Positions 1 to 5,854 of a stretch of 12,358 nt of DNA are shown here, in pieces. Within the stretch, counting starts at the first letter, position 1; every line of letters begins with the position of its first letter. Source of the stretch: DATNFP01 sp035606335. Its GTDB lineage: Bacteria; Bacteroidota; Bacteroidia; Chitinophagales; Chitinophagaceae. Position numbers and translations under genes: made by a program. Below the pieces are notes generated by a model. It was not told the DNA's origin, ran no database searches, and saw only the letters and a program-made list of their open reading frames with translations. The stretch is from the NCBI GenBank assembly GCA_035606335.1, contig DATNFP010000096.1, forward strand, positions 1 to 12,358, in the 5' to 3' direction.

Positions 1-81
1 GTTATTCAGGTGATTAAACGGATCGCAGTCAGGAAATCGGATGAGGCTTTCACTTTCGCAGATATTTAAATTATCGTTCAT
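1..81 (-). CDS. Acyl-CoA thioesterase, hot-dog fold (N-terminal fragment)
   Basis: Only the first 27 codons are in the window; the gene runs off the left edge. Reading the minus strand from the ATG at 79-81 gives a peptide that ends RFPDCDPFNHLNN. This resembles the start of 4HBT/YbgC-type hot-dog thioesterases, where a D-x-D-x-x-G-H-x-N-N signature follows the first beta strand and carries the catalytic aspartate. Here the usual Gly before His is Asn. Enzymes of this family hydrolyse acyl-CoA thioesters in the cytoplasm; the substrate cannot be told from this fragment. The plus-strand reading of the same bases gives no recognisable protein. The gene is transcribed away from the rest of the window, so it shares no operon with anything seen here. 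Confidence 0.72.
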   Translation of the reverse strand, partial: MNDNLNICESESLIRFPDCDPFNHLNN

Positions 82-186
82 GGTTTTAGAATATAAGTAG
101 AATTATAATTTCTTATCTTAATTAAAATTTCATCGAGATAAATCAAGGTTATTTTATTCACATATGCTCTACCTCCTTAGCCTATT

Positions 187-447
187 TTGCATGTTCTATT
201 GTTAATAAGCTATGCTGCACCCGTACAATATCAAGCATGGCCACTTAAAGATACTATTCATGTGGATAAAATGTTTGATTCATCTGAATTAGCAAAATTA
301 AGAAGCTATTATAGCTCAATTAACAGCACCTACTTAGGTCAATTCTACATCCCTTTTGCCATTAATACTTTTGATAGCAATTACCTTAATAATAACTCAT
401 GCAGAGGCAAAGTGATACTTTTTGTTTTCTGGCAGGTAACGGCCTGA
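187..447 (+). CDS. Doubtful small ORF or gene remnant
   Basis: This open frame of 86 codons begins at TTG 187. An in-frame ATG lies at 271 and would give 58 residues. The product is rich in Ser, Tyr, Asn, Ile and Phe, as expected for translated AT-rich spacer DNA. It has no signal peptide that I trust and no motif I can name. A short stretch after residue 29 (FDSSELAKLRSYY) faintly recalls the N-terminal helix of phytanoyl-CoA dioxygenase-like proteins, but the catalytic H-x-D and later His are absent, so at best it is a decayed fragment. There is no ribosome-binding site before either start. I would not count it as a functional gene without homologs. Confidence 0.15.
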   Translation: MHVLLLISYAAPVQYQAWPLKDTIHVDKMFDSSELAKLRSYYSSINSTYLGQFYIPFAINTFDSNYLNNNSCRGKVILFVFWQVTA

Positions 448-555
448 GCCATTTAAAGCATTTTCAATTACTCCTTTGCTCAACAATCTGCTTGAGAAAA
501 GATAACATTATTTTCAATGGGGCAATTACAAATTAATTTTAGGATATGATTAGTT

Positions 556-580
556 TTTTTTAATAACGTTTATTAAAAAA
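556..580. repeat. A/T-only inverted repeat upstream of propeller gene
   Basis: Two perfect 11-base arms (TTTTTTAATAA at 556-566 and TTATTAAAAAA at 570-580) flank a three-base CGT loop. The repeat ends 31 bases before the ATG at 612. It could be an operator or a weak terminator, or a chance product of AT-rich sequence. The symmetry is seen; the function is not established. Confidence 0.35.
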
Positions 581-611
581 CCTTTAAATTTACTTAACCT
601 AATAATCTTTT

Positions 612-2252
612 ATGAAAAATTACTACCTATTATCAGACAGAGTTTACTTTAATGTTTTATGCCTCATTGCTTTTATTTTTTCTGCTACTACCCTTAATGC
701 TCAAGCTCCGGCTCTCAATTGGGAAAAGACCTATGGTGGCACTTTCGGAGATATCGGTAATTGTATACAGACAACTGCAAATAATGGATACATTATAGCC
801 GGCCTTACTGCCTCGAGTGATAAAGATGTTACAGGCTTCCATGGTGGCGCAGGGGATGCGTGGGTTATTAATTTGAAGGATTCCAATATTGTTTGGGAGG
901 AAGCATTGGGAGGGTCGGGAAGCGATGTAGCTCTTAGCATTGCTGCTACCACAGATGGCGGCTATATTATGGCCGGATCAACTAATTCTACAGACGGTGA
1001 TGTTTCCGGGCTTCATTCTCCCATAAGTGGCACTGATGATATGTGGATAGTAAAGCTCTCATCAACTGGCGCCATTATATGGCAAAAATGTTTAGGCGGA
1101 AGCAACAACGAAGAAGCATATAGCATTATTCAAACCTCTGATGGAGGTTATATTGTAGCTGGCCAGACCAATTCTACAGACGGTGATGTTACTGGTCTAC
1201 ATGGTTCTGCGGGCGGAAGTCTTGATATATGGGTAGTAAAACTGGATGATACCGGTGGCATTATGTGGCAAAAATGTTATGGTGGTTCTAACGGAGAAGT
1301 TGCCAATTCTATTGTTCAAACAACCGATGGAGGTTATATCATAGCTGGCTCAACCAATTCTACTGATGGAGATGTCACCGGTAACCATAGCGGAACTACT
1401 TCGGATTACTGGGTAGTGAAAATAAATAGTACCGGAAATATAACATGGGAAAAGTGTTTTGGTGGAACTGATGGGGATCAGGCAAATTCAATTGTTCAGA
1501 CAACCGATGGTGGCTATATAGTTGCAGGTTCAACTAATTCTACTGATGGTGATGTTACAGGTAATCACGGTGTCTCGGATACGTGGATAGTAAAAACAAA
1601 TGACACAGGAGCCATTAGCTGGGAAAGATGCTATGGTGGTACAGGCGCAGATTTTGCCAACTCAATACAGCAAACAAGTGATGGGGGTTATATTGTGGCC
1701 GGAACAACCACTTCATTAGATGGCGATGTGCATGGCAATCATGGCAATTATGATTATTGGGTTATAAAACTGATGCCTAATGATAGTCTCGAATGGCAAA
1801 AATGTCTTGGCGGATCGTTCACAGATCAAGCCAATTCTATTATACAAAACAGCGACGGTAGCTATGCAGTAACTGGTTTTACTGAATCCGTAGATGGAGA
1901 AGTTACAGGTTATCACGATTCCACTTTCGGCACTGATGATGGTGACGTATGGGTTGTAAAATTAAATAAGGATACCCCAACTTATGTGACCAGCATCAAT
2001 GCGGAACAGCAGATACAGGTTTATCCAACCATGAGCAATGGTATTGTACACGTAAACATCCCAGTTGGTTATGAACAAGCACAAATAAAGCTGATCAATA
2101 TATTAGGCCAATCAATGAGTATAAGTGAAAATAATGAGGGCATAACGAGAACCATAAGGCCTGTCAATACCCTTTTAGGATTATATATTTTGCAAATAAG
2201 AAACAATGGGAGAATTAACAATTATAAAATTGTATTTTGTTCAAATAAATAA
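612..2252 (+). CDS. Secreted seven-repeat beta-propeller-like protein with T9SS type A sorting domain
   Basis: The protein has 546 residues. Residues 1-31 form a signal peptide with a hydrophobic core (about 13-27) ending at LNAQA. Seven repeats of 58-62 residues follow, with their aromatic/Leu-Gly-Gly starts at residues 41, 99, 161, 223, 283, 341 and 399. Each repeat has the pattern GG..D.A.SI.QT.DGGYI.AG.T.S.DGDV.G.HG..D.W+VK+...G.I.W. Seven such units suggest a closed seven-bladed beta-propeller. Residues from about 466 form a Por secretion (T9SS type A) sorting domain: VYPT..G.V.V, then an ILGQ turn, then a GLYILQI strand. Such proteins cross the outer membrane by type IX secretion and are released or attached to the cell surface. 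I see no catalytic motif, so binding or adhesion is the best guess. The start is fixed by the signal peptide. Confidence 0.88.
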   Translation: MKNYYLLSDRVYFNVLCLIAFIFSATTLNAQAPALNWEKTYGGTFGDIGNCIQTTANNGYIIAGLTASSDKDVTGFHGGAGDAWVINLKDSNIVWEEALGGSGSDVALSIAATTDGGYIMAGSTNSTDGDVSGLHSPISGTDDMWIVKLSSTGAIIWQKCLGGSNNEEAYSIIQTSDGGYIVAGQTNSTDGDVTGLHGSAGGSLDIWVVKLDDTGGIMWQKCYGGSNGEVANSIVQTTDGGYIIAGSTNSTDGDVTGNHSGTTSDYWVVKINSTGNITWEKCFGGTDGDQANSIVQTTDGGYIVAGSTNSTDGDVTGNHGVSDTWIVKTNDTGAISWERCYGGTGADFANSIQQTSDGGYIVAGTTTSLDGDVHGNHGNYDYWVIKLMPNDSLEWQKCLGGSFTDQANSIIQNSDGSYAVTGFTESVDGEVTGYHDSTFGTDDGDVWVVKLNKDTPTYVTSINAEQQIQVYPTMSNGIVHVNIPVGYEQAQIKLINILGQSMSISENNEGITRTIRPVNTLLGLYILQIRNNGRINNYKIVFCSNK

Positions 2253-2360
2253 TCATAAACGTCCACACATATTAAATAATTGTTAAGTGGTATTTTTTCA
2301 AAATATTTTTATAACTTGGATGTACTGATAATCCTTTTTTTAACCTTTAAACGTTTACAA

Positions 2361-2750
2361 ATGAAAAAGTATCTAATTCTGCTTTTGCTTGCAATTGCAA
2401 GTGTAACAAAAGTTTTTGCATCCGGAGGCTCCAGCACTTTTACCAACAACGAAAGTTGTCCTGTAGTTCTTACTGTTTGGAATGATAATGGTAGTTGTAC
2501 TAAAGGTACTGTACGATTGGCTGCTACTGTAGTGGCACCTGGCCATTCTGTAGCATTTAGTTGGACTACAACCAACTTTATTGCTACTTGTTGTTGGGCT
2601 GTGCAAGGCTGCACAAGTATTTGTGCCCAGGTAGGAAGTTCGGGTAGTTTGCCATCATGCCCACAAAATGCTGATTTAGCAAGTTGCAATGTATGTACGT
2701 CGGCTCAATTTACGTGGAATCCTTTGCTTTTCGTTCTTACTGTCGGCTAA
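2361..2750 (+). CDS. Small cysteine-rich secreted protein of unknown function
   Basis: I chose the ATG at 2361 because it begins a clean Sec signal peptide (MKKYLILLLLAIASVTKVFA, cut near residue 21). The frame stays open upstream to a TTG at 2280, but that would bury the signal. The product has 129 residues, and the mature part of about 108 residues carries nine cysteines, including one CC pair and several Ser/Gly-Cys steps. It is rich in Ser, Thr, Val and Asn, and a central V.PG.S..F.W segment suggests a beta-sandwich. The composition suggests a disulfide-bonded exported protein. There is no T9SS tail and no lipobox. It follows the propeller gene by 108 bases on the same strand and is closed by the hairpin at 2771-2800. 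I do not recognise the family. Confidence 0.7.
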   Translation: MKKYLILLLLAIASVTKVFASGGSSTFTNNESCPVVLTVWNDNGSCTKGTVRLAATVVAPGHSVAFSWTTTNFIATCCWAVQGCTSICAQVGSSGSLPSCPQNADLASCNVCTSAQFTWNPLLFVLTVG

Positions 2751-2770
2751 AACAATATTAATATAATAAT

Positions 2771-2800
2771 ACAAAGCCCCGTAATATCACGGGGCTTTGT
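2771..2800. terminator. Bidirectional hairpin terminator
   Basis: A perfect 12-base stem (ACAAAGCCCCGT at 2771-2782, its complement at 2789-2800) closes a six-base loop. It lies between two convergent genes, 20 bases after the stop of the cysteine-rich gene and 9 bases beyond the stop of the VOC gene. There is no long T run on either side, so it is best read as a shared rho-independent-like terminator or 3'-end stabilising hairpin. Confidence 0.8.
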
Positions 2801-2809
2801 ATATACTCA

Positions 2810-3184
2810 CTACTGCATCGTGGTAATATACCAGGTATTACCAAAAGTATCCATTACCCCACCCGATCTACCATAATCCTGGTTGGTCAATTCTGATACT
2901 ACTGTTGCGCCTTCGCTAAGCGCACTTTTGTATGTATCATCAGCATTATCTACATAGATGAAAAACACTCCCGGCTGCTCAGGATATTGATCCGTGCTAT
3001 CTGCAAACATGATCACACTACCACCTATGCTTATTTCTGCATGCATCACAGTATTTTCATTACGCATCACTTTCATTTTTTCTTCTGCGCCAAATACTTT
3101 CTGTGTAAACTTTATAAATTCTGTAGCGCCATCCAGAATTAAATAAGGCATTACAGCCTGGTAACCTTCGGGAACTTTTGCCAT
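2810..3184 (-). CDS. VOC family protein, PhnB-like glyoxalase fold
   Basis: The protein has 124 residues, the usual size of a single VOC (glyoxalase/bleomycin resistance/dioxygenase) module made of two beta-alpha-beta-beta-beta halves. Diagnostic pieces of the PhnB-like clade are: MPYLILDGA near the N-terminus, FGAEE at residues 31-35, VMHAEISIGGS with the candidate metal ligand His48, IMFAD, and the C-terminal YGRSGGVMDTFGNTWYI. The last motif lacks the Glu that serves as third metal ligand in true glyoxalase I, as is common in this clade. The role is therefore uncertain; it may bind a small molecule. The gene is divergent from the VOC gene at 3305 across a 120-base spacer and ends against the hairpin at 2771-2800. 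Confidence 0.85.
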   Translation of the reverse strand: MAKVPEGYQAVMPYLILDGATEFIKFTQKVFGAEEKMKVMRNENTVMHAEISIGGSVIMFADSTDQYPEQPGVFFIYVDNADDTYKSALSEGATVVSELTNQDYGRSGGVMDTFGNTWYITTMQ

Positions 3185-3304
3185 GGGATAAAATTTAGAA
3201 TTTAAAATTACAGCTACTTTTTATTTCTCTATTTATCCTTTCATTAAGATATTCACAAAAAAGCCACTCTTATCGCGCAAATAGTAATTTCATAAAAAGA
3301 TATT

Positions 3305-3730
3305 ATGAGAGCAAAAATGACCCTTATAACATTGGGAGTATCCAACTTTGAAAAATCTTTATCATTTTACAAAGACGGGCTTGGATGGAACATTTCCAAA
3401 GATAGCGGTGATGATGTGGCATTCATTCCTTTGGGGGGAATTATATTAGCATTATATCCTAAAGACTTACTGGCAAAAGATGCCCAAATAAGCCCTGAAG
3501 GAAGTGGTTTTTCGGGTATCACTTTGGCACATAATACAAAAAGTGAACAAGAAGTTGATGAGGTGCTGGAAACAGCCAAACAATTAGGAGCCAAAATTCT
3601 AAAAAATGGCCAAAAAGTATTCTGGGGTGGCTACAACGGATATTTCGCCGACCTGGATGGCTATGTCTGGGAAATAGCGTACAATCCATTCTGGCAGTTC
3701 GATGAAAATGACAATATCATTCTTCCCTAA
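3305..3730 (+). CDS. VOC family protein, glyoxalase-like
   Basis: The protein has 141 residues, one VOC module. The N-terminal half reads MTLITLGVSNFEKSLSFYKD, a typical first strand and helix of the fold. His76 (ITLAHN) and Glu123 (DGYVWEIAYNP) stand where metal ligands sit in glyoxalase-type members. The aromatic C-terminal tail after the WEIAYNP strand is common in this subgroup. It is probably a cytoplasmic metal-dependent or ligand-binding protein; the substrate is unknown. It is only distantly related to the other VOC gene, so the two are not a recent duplication. It ends three bases before the stop of the convergent gene at 3734-4006, with no terminator between them. Confidence 0.83.
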   Translation: MRAKMTLITLGVSNFEKSLSFYKDGLGWNISKDSGDDVAFIPLGGIILALYPKDLLAKDAQISPEGSGFSGITLAHNTKSEQEVDEVLETAKQLGAKILKNGQKVFWGGYNGYFADLDGYVWEIAYNPFWQFDENDNIILP

Positions 3731-3733
3731 GCT

Positions 3734-4006
3734 TTAGGCATACCTTGGATGCTCTTCCGTTTTTATAATATCAACCAGGTATTGCAATGAAGTGGTCATT
3801 AGCGGATCCCTATCCTTCTCTACAAATGTACCGTCGGGCATTTGTATTATGGTCATTATAAACTTTGGCCAGCCATCTATTTTAAATGCCTCTACATTCC
3901 ATACTATTTCTTGCTTAGCAGCATGTTCGTAATCTGTATTTGTCCAGATATGGCCCTCTACCGGCTTGTCATTGTATGTTAGTGTTACATCGAATCCCTC
4001 ATTCAT
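3734..4006 (-). CDS. Small cytoplasmic protein of unknown function
   Basis: The protein has 90 residues, begins at ATG 4004-4006 and has no signal peptide or membrane segment. The first half reads like beta strands (FDVTLTYNDKPVEGHIW, then a strand near IVWNVEAF). The middle GWPKFIMTIIQMPDGTF is another strand pair, and the end is an amphipathic helix. The acidic, Trp-containing sequence looks like a genuine folded small protein rather than a shadow frame. I do not recognise the family. It lies tail-to-tail with the VOC gene, the two stop codons falling in the arms of a small palindrome (CCTAA-GCT-TTAGG, 3726-3738). Confidence 0.65.
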   Translation of the reverse strand: MNEGFDVTLTYNDKPVEGHIWTNTDYEHAAKQEIVWNVEAFKIDGWPKFIMTIIQMPDGTFVEKDRDPLMTTSLQYLVDIIKTEEHPRYA

Positions 4007-4025
4007 AGCGCATTGATTTTATAAT

Positions 4026-4127
4026 GGGTGAAATGTTCTATTAAAATTAAATAATAACTGCTGATAAAACGAAAAATATCATCAGTTTTAGACTACTAAT
4101 TATTAGTTTCTACCCCAATTTTCACCC
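4026..4127. repeat. Nested inverted repeats in divergent spacer
   Basis: The spacer between the 90-residue gene and the TonB-C gene holds three symmetries. An outer pair GGGTGAAA/TTTCACCC lies at 4026-4033 and 4120-4127. Inside it are an 11-base imperfect pair with one mismatch (4056-4066 and 4077-4087) and a 13-base palindrome ACTAATTATTAGT (4095-4107). Together they could fold as a closing stem with two hairpins, or act as operator sites for the divergent promoters. AT-rich sequence makes the inner ones weak evidence. Confidence 0.3.
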
Positions 4128-4167
4128 TGCTTACAGCCAAATAAAATACATTATCATAGATTAGTTT

Positions 4168-4177
4168 ATTATCTTTA
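4168..4177 (+). promoter_or_regulatory. Possible -7 element before TonB-C gene
   Basis: The ten bases ATTATCTTTA contain TATCTTTA, one mismatch from the Bacteroidota -7 consensus TAnnTTTG. They end 46 bases before the ATG at 4224. No clear -33 TTTG is seen. The same ten bases occur upstream of the second TonB-C gene at 7098-7107. Confidence 0.25.
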
Positions 4178-4223
4178 TATAAAGCTGAAAGGTTCTTATT
4201 CTTCACCTTCTAAATGCTTTCAT

Positions 4224-4706
4224 ATGAAATTTACAACTTGCATATTGTTGTGTTTTTCATTGCTATTTGCATCGTTTGCCTACGGACAAAATACAAAAGC
4301 AGCCTCCGACAATAATACTATTTTAAACTCTGCAGCCACTATGCCTGAATTTCCTGGTGGAACAGATAGTATGCAAAGCTATATTTCCAACACGGTCATT
4401 TATCCGGATGATGCAGTTGCGAATAATATACAGGGACGTGTAATTGTAAAATTTGTAGTGGATGCAAATGGGAACGTTGTAAAACCAATGGTCGTGCATT
4501 CTGTTAATCCCCTCCTCGATAGCGCGGCAGTTGCCGTTATCCGCTATATGCCACAATGGAAACCAGCCGAGAATGACGGCAGTCAGGTAAGTGTATATAT
4601 GACGCTACCCATAATTTTCCATCTTGACAGCGACAATCAATCTACCGAAAAAGTAACAAAAAAGAGCAGCAGCAAATCTGTTTCAAAATCGATTGCTAAG
4701 CATTAA
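4224..4706 (+). CDS. Secreted single-domain TonB C-terminal protein
   Basis: The protein has 160 residues. Residues 1-21 are a cleavable signal peptide ending FAYGQ. Residues about 41-133 form a TonB C-terminal domain, shown by MPEFPGGTDSM, YISNTVIYPDDA, GRVIVKFVVDANG, a central VHSVNPLLDSAAV, MPQWKPA and VYMTLPIIF. A Ser/Lys-rich tail (136-160) follows. Classical TonB carries an uncleaved N-terminal anchor and a Pro-rich spacer that link ExbBD to outer-membrane receptors; both are missing here. The protein is probably free in the periplasm and cannot be a standard energy transducer. The gene is monocistronic, with the CAP-domain gene 114 bases downstream on the same strand. The paralogous domain occurs twice in the protein at 7124-7813. 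Confidence 0.87.
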   Translation: MKFTTCILLCFSLLFASFAYGQNTKAASDNNTILNSAATMPEFPGGTDSMQSYISNTVIYPDDAVANNIQGRVIVKFVVDANGNVVKPMVVHSVNPLLDSAAVAVIRYMPQWKPAENDGSQVSVYMTLPIIFHLDSDNQSTEKVTKKSSSKSVSKSIAKH

Positions 4707-4820
4707 TTTTAATGTTAAAGACTATGTAAATAAAATCCCTTCTCTTTTTTTTAACTAAATAATTTCTTGTTATTTCACTGCACTTCTGCAAATTGCATTA
4801 CACATATTTTGAGGATTCTG

Positions 4821-5309
4821 ATGAAGAAAATAACTGAATTAATAAACCGGATTATTGTCTTCTGCTTTCTATTAATGGTAATATCCTTTTTACCTTCTTT
4901 CTCCTTAGCACAAAGCCAGCGGAATGATGCTTCGTTCGCAAAAGAAGTTCTTAGGTACGTGAATGAGCATCGCGATAGCATGGGCCTGGCTCCCTTGCAA
5001 ATGAATAATGTTATTTCACAAGCTGCAGAAATACATAGCAGCAACATGGCACAAAAAGTAGTTCCTTTCGGCCACGATGGTTTTGATGAACGTATTGGTA
5101 ACTTATTAAAAGAGCTAAGCCCGGCAAATGCAGGTGCAGAAAACGTAGCCGATGGTGTTACCAGCGCTCGCGAAGCAGTAAACCTGTGGCTACACAGTCC
5201 CGGACATCGTAGAAATATTGAGGGGAACTTCAACCTTACCGGCATTGGCATAGCCAGTAGCAGCGATGGTAAAATATACATCACCCAAATCTTCATTCAC
5301 AAGTCTTAA
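4821..5309 (+). CDS. Secreted CAP (SCP/PR-1) domain protein
   Basis: The start is set at ATG 4821, preceded by GAGG at 4811-4814. It gives a signal peptide ending FSLAQ near residue 31; upstream codons in the same frame back to a TTG at 4767 would extend this pointlessly. The product has 162 residues. A CAP domain fills residues 38-160: VNEHRDSMGLAPL, AAEIHSSNMA, FGHDGFDERI, AGAENVA, NLWLHSPGHRRNIEGNF and TGIGIA. His85, Glu107 and His129 are the expected cavity residues. Bacterial CAP proteins are exported and have been linked to cell-wall or lipid binding; the actual role is unknown. It is the minimal form, without added domains. A strong hairpin follows 18 bases after the stop. Confidence 0.88.
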   Translation: MKKITELINRIIVFCFLLMVISFLPSFSLAQSQRNDASFAKEVLRYVNEHRDSMGLAPLQMNNVISQAAEIHSSNMAQKVVPFGHDGFDERIGNLLKELSPANAGAENVADGVTSAREAVNLWLHSPGHRRNIEGNFNLTGIGIASSSDGKIYITQIFIHKS

Positions 5310-5327
5310 TCAACACTATACTTAAAT

Positions 5328-5357
5328 AATAAAGCGGGACATACATCCCGCTTTATT
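5328..5357. terminator. Bidirectional hairpin terminator
   Basis: A perfect 12-base stem (AATAAAGCGGGA at 5328-5339 and its complement at 5346-5357) closes the six-base loop CATACA. It sits between the convergent CAP and RRM genes. The A/T ends of the stem provide a short T-rich tract after the GC core on both strands, which fits a two-way rho-independent terminator. A short palindrome CGATCA-T-TGATCG follows at 5361-5373. Confidence 0.85.
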
Positions 5358-5381
5358 TATCGATCATTGATCGTAAGATGA

Positions 5382-5699
5382 TTAAAAATTCCTGTTATAG
5401 TTTCTATCTCTATTGAAACCACCGCCGCCGCCTCTATTACCACCACCACTTGAAGGTGATTTAGGACGAGCCTCGTTTACGATGATATTGCGCCCCATAA
5501 ACTCTGTTTCATTGAGGCTTTTTATTGCCTGAGTTGCTGCCCCATTGTCATCCATTTCTACAAAGGCAAATCCGCGTGACTGCCCTGTATAATTATCCTT
5601 TATTATTTTCGCAGATTTTACATTCCCGTATTGAGAAAACAATTGCATTAGATCCTGTTCACTACTTTGGTGGCTGATGTTGCCTACATAAATGTTCAT
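5382..5699 (-). CDS. Glycine-rich RRM RNA-binding protein
   Basis: The protein has 105 residues. An RNA recognition motif covers residues 1-78, with RNP2 IYVGNI at 3-8 and RNP1 RGFAFVEM at 42-49, carrying the aromatic residues that stack on RNA bases. The helix EQDLMQLFSQYGNV lies between them. Residues 80-105 are a short low-complexity Gly/Arg/Asn/Phe tail with an RGGGGGF box. This layout matches the small bacterial Rbp proteins, best known from cyanobacteria, several of which are cold-induced and act as RNA chaperones. It lies 155 bases downstream of the desaturase gene on the same strand, so co-transcription is possible, but the long leader suggests its own promoter and 5' UTR. Confidence 0.93.
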   Translation of the reverse strand: MNIYVGNISHQSSEQDLMQLFSQYGNVKSAKIIKDNYTGQSRGFAFVEMDDNGAATQAIKSLNETEFMGRNIIVNEARPKSPSSGGGNRGGGGGFNRDRNYNRNF

Positions 5700-5854
5700 G
5701 ACGTTTGTTTTAATGATTTAAATTTTATTCATGCTGGCAATTGTAGTAAACTGAAGGATATAAAATAATAAAGATCAGAATTCTTAAAAGGCCACTCCAA
5801 CAAATTTAATTATATATTTTGGTAAATCAAAGCCTGCGATTTTGATAAATACGA

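Larger units (their letters stand above)
82..611. other. Long AT-rich intergenic region (530 bases)
   Basis: This spacer separates the leftward thioesterase gene from the rightward propeller gene, so it should hold both promoters. I could not assign either with confidence. A near match to the Bacteroidota -7 element (TAnnTTTG) is TAAATTTA at 585-592, 20 bases before the propeller ATG, but it lacks a well-placed -33 box. A perfect A/T inverted repeat lies at 556-580 and is listed separately. Apart from a weak open frame at 187-447 I see no gene, RNA or repeat here. Confidence 0.6.

Noticed and set aside
2309..2689. Minus-strand frame of 126 codons opposite the cysteine-rich gene
   Set aside because: The plus frame has a clear signal peptide and ends before a terminator; the reverse product has no such features and would run toward the propeller gene without a plausible start.
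2810..3730. Two VOC genes as a recent tandem duplication or one antibiotic-resistance locus
   Set aside because: The two proteins belong to different VOC subgroups with little similarity, and nothing in context points to bleomycin or fosfomycin resistance.
4775..5296. Minus-strand frame of 173 codons opposite the CAP gene
   Set aside because: The plus strand encodes a complete CAP domain with signal peptide; the reverse frame has no recognisable motif.
5826..5846. Six-base inverted repeat ATCAAA/TTTGAT just after the desaturase stop
   Set aside because: The stem is too short and too AT-rich to call a terminator.
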